Source: Hydractinia symbiolongicarpus (taxonomy: Eukaryota; Cnidaria; Hydrozoa; Anthoathecata; Hydractiniidae). Taken from it: a stretch of 64,000 nt of DNA. The stretch lies in contig NC_079884.1 of NCBI RefSeq assembly GCF_029227915.1, forward strand, positions 19,838,001 to 19,902,000. The letters are read 5' to 3'. The notes below the pieces were generated by a model. It did no database searches, had not been told where the DNA came from, and was given only the letters and a program-made list of their open reading frames with translations. The first letter of the stretch is position 1. Every line of letters begins with the position of its first letter. The position numbers and the translations under genes are program-made. This document shows positions 61,455 to 64,000 of this stretch, piece by piece.

Positions 61455-62000
61455 ATGGTAAACAAATGTGCAGACTCCATGGAGGGGATTGTAGTGTCCT
61501 TAGAAACAGAAAAGGAGAACATTTTTTTGCGTGAGAATGTCCTATTTCTAACATTGGATTTAGCTACAGGTTATTATCCTGGTTTAACAGGAGAAAACAG
61601 GAAGCCGTACAATTATTCTAAATTTGTACAGAAAGATATTTCCATTTTATATTGGTACAGGTAATGTCGGATTAGGTTAAAAATTTATGCATAAACCAAT
61701 TCAAAAATGTTGAATAACTTTAAAAACACGTAATTTTGGAAACGTGTATTAGTTTTATTTCGAACTCTGACTTGCTGGACTATTAGCAATTTTGTTTTCA
61801 GGTTTTCGCGCGAATGAGTGAAAATCAAAGATAGTTATGAAAACGCCGATTTACAATCGTTCGAGTCACATCTTTCGTCTAGCTTATGCAAAAGTGGTTC
61901 TGTTAATCCTGTAAAGAAGATGTATCCTCTTCTGGGGACAAAGTTATTTCCAAATGCTAAACTGTCTAATAAGCTTACAGTAAACAGTACAAATGTATAA
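61455..62000 (+). CDS. Possible small two-exon gene, unknown
   Basis: Exon 1 (61455-61660) opens with ATG and reads 68 codons, with SLETEKENIFLRENVLFLTL and then DLATGYYPGLTGENRKPYNY, up to a good donor (CAG|GTAATG). A second open stretch continues to a TAA at 61998-62000, with SYENADLQSFESHLSSSLCK and VKKMYPLLGTKLFPNAKLS. The strongest acceptor (TTGTTTTCAG, ending 61801) keeps the frame but meets a TGA; an acceptor ending at 61834 avoids it but has a poor pyrimidine tract. The protein would be about 124 residues and resembles nothing I know. It could also be a pseudogene or chance frames. Confidence 0.3.
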
Positions 62001-62341
62001 CAAATATTATTTATTGTAAACACAAAAAATGTATTTTCTCATCTAGCCTGCACATAAATATGAACATGTTACCGCACTGTGAAAAAAGGTCAAATTATAA
62101 TAAATATTTATAGTAAGTTTCAAAGCAAGCTGTAAATAAAATTAAGACTGTAATATTGTTCAACTAGTTTTTTAGGCTAATTCATGTTGAATTTTTTATC
62201 TGAGGTCTCGAATTCTCGACTTTATTTTTTTTACATGCCAAGTAAAAAACAAAACTATCAAATTCCATTCTACTTGAGCGTGTTGGTGCGTTTTTGTATC
62301 GTGTCACAAAAACGTGTAAGTGCAAACAAACGCTAAAATAT

Positions 62342-63749
62342 CTATTTGTAATGTCCCGTTTTAATCGGCCTTGGCCGCGCCGATGCGCTTCTACTTCGAG
62401 CGTTTGCAGCAGCTTGTGCTTGGAGCTGATATGACATCGGATGAATTTTAAAACCGAACAACCTATTGCGAGAAAACAATTCGATTGTTAAAACATGCTC
62501 AGTTAATGCTGGTCGTAGCGCTTTTAAAAATTAAATGATTCTTTAACAAATATTGGCCAAGTTACACAACTTAGCACAACGAACAAGCTGAATATTATAA
62601 AGTACTAAAAAAGTTTTTCATTTGTGCATTAATATATTTTAAAGATTTTCTTGCACCATACAAAGGAATAACTTTAGAAAAACACTAACCTAGGTACAAA
62701 TTGGTTTGGACTTCTTTTCGGTCTATATTCTGGGTGGACCATAAATAGCATATGCGGGAAACCTGTGCCAAAGTAAGCGCCGTCAGTGTGGTGATGACGT
62801 GAAGACTTCGGGTTGTAAACATCCATACATTTTGGACAGTACAGTTTCACCATAGCTTCACCTGGAACATCTGACAAACCTAAAGCAAAATATTCAATCA
62901 AGAGTTTCGACAACTAAATAGGACCCCAGGCACTAAAACAATACGATACTACTATTAATATTCAAGTAAGGTAAGAATTGGTGACAATGAAAATCACTCT
63001 GCTGATCAAACTCTAGCACACAATTTTTTCAAAAGGTTATTTTGACACAAAGGTAAAACCTTATTTTGCCATATTATCATAAAAATATGTGATATTGCAG
63101 CTGGTCTTCAATTTGAATACGTAGAGTACATCAACTTACGGTAGGTAATCTTCTTGTTATAAATTTGAAAAAAAGAACTCAATGATTTCATACCTATTGG
63201 CATAACTGGTTGATTTTCACAATATACACGGGGACAATGACCAAAATCGCCGTTTTGCCATTTTTCAAGCTACAACACAAAAATCATTTAATCAAATATT
63301 TTTATAAGCAACGTTCTTGCGCGTCCATAGGAATACAATAACTACCCTCAAAACGTAATTTATTAATTTTTATTATCAAAAAATTTGTGCCAATATTACC
63401 ATCTGGGCTATCCCCCTGTTGGTCAAAATATATCTTGCATGTATTAAACCATATAGCATCTCTGCTGCTTGTTCAAATAGATCGCTCTGGTTTGGATTGT
63501 CTTCTAATTCATCATCTGTAAAAACATAAAATCAGAATTTATATCAATCAATAATAAAAACACATCCCTGTAGGTAATTCACAAGATACTTCATATAATA
63601 CCAAGAAAGATAAGACCTGCATGTAGCATATATATAGGCTAAATACCTGGTTCTAAGTCTAAGATCATGTCAAGAGCTTGTCTGTAGTGTGGGACTTGTT
63701 CATTTAAGCTGGTTAAATTAAACTTATCTTGAATGTAGTCTTCATCAAC
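62342..63749 (-). CDS. CSNK2B: Casein kinase II subunit beta, last five coding exons
   Basis: The regulatory subunit of protein kinase CK2; two beta chains hold two catalytic alpha chains in the tetramer. Exons in transcript order: 63647-63749, 63400-63515, 63194-63269, 62690-62879, 62342-62462 (stop TAG at 62342-62344). All joins are GT-AG and in phase. The protein begins at [13 protein letters not shown], so the first exon, with about 24 residues, lies to the right of the window. Visible marks are the acidic loop ([14 protein letters not shown]), the zinc-binding cysteines in CPRVYC and CPKC, the alpha-binding stretch [19 protein letters not shown] and the [11 protein letters not shown] helix. 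The C-terminal tail ([14 protein letters not shown], ending KTGHYK) is longer and more Arg/Ser-rich than the human tail. Confidence 0.97.
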
Positions 63750-64000
63750 CTACAAGGGAATGCATAAAGGCAATAGAAACTTTAATTACAATGTTGAGTA
63801 TAATTTCCCTTCCCAATATATAAGTATATATTGGAAAGTCGTAATAAATTATCAAACACCTCTTTCGAACTGCTAATTCTCTAGCCTAAAAAGTATGGGA
63901 ATTTAACACTTATTACTTAAGCTTCTCTTTTTAAATCTACTACATTTAGGTACTTAGTTTTGCTTTGAAATGTTTACTATTCAATTTACATCAAGAACTT
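63750..64000 (-). other. CSNK2B: Intron of the CK2 beta gene
   Basis: Minus-strand intron upstream of the exon starting at 63749. The expected first coding exon (an SWISWFCG-type segment) is not found here, so the intron runs past the window edge. Confidence 0.7.

Overview
This window is nuclear DNA from an animal, most likely a cnidarian and possibly a hydrozoan. That is an inference from three things: long AT-rich introns with GT-AG junctions, the mix of transposons (RTE-type LINEs, hAT, Copia, Helitron and Polinton/Maverick-type polymerase pieces), and a candidate trans-splice acceptor one base before a start codon. There are no prokaryotic operons and no CRISPR array.

Two host genes are clear. 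On the + strand, 13144-60338 is a 20-coding-exon gene for a long coiled-coil protein. I assemble 1422 residues with every exon phase agreeing, and similarity runs from N to C terminus to vertebrate CCDC18. On the - strand, 62342-63749 holds the last five coding exons of casein kinase II subunit beta (CSNK2B); its first exon lies beyond the window. A possible small two-exon gene (61455-62000, +) lies between them, converging on CSNK2B.

The left 13 kb is mobile DNA. A roughly 4.9-kb hAT element (910-5815) has 17-bp inverted ends and a 5-bp flanking repeat, and carries a broken transposase, a tandem 349-bp duplication and a 5'-truncated Copia element with a 3' LTR. Next come tandem repeats, an RTE-type LINE (7600-10452) interrupted by a segment with a perfect 25-bp hairpin, and a 1.2-kb TA-flanked MITE with a higher-order minisatellite (11755-12971).

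The CCDC18 introns hold the rest. The 13.3-kb third intron contains remains of protein-primed DNA polymerase B of Polinton/Maverick (adintovirus-like) type in both orientations (+ at about 19.87-20.01 kb, - at 24.85-28.69 kb). They flank a cluster of unidentified ORFs (20.4-24.4 kb) that may be the other genes of the same virus-like element. The minus-strand polymerase is broken by a Copia fragment and by a CR1/Jockey-like LINE that itself carries a foldback insertion. The tenth intron holds an intronless, frameshifted two-pore potassium channel copy and a second hAT element containing a tRNA-like sequence. The eleventh intron holds two Helitrons in head-to-tail contact (42145-42857 and 42859-50655), the larger encoding a decayed Rep-helicase, plus a 20-bp minisatellite. 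A seven-copy 152-bp satellite lies at 56999-58056.
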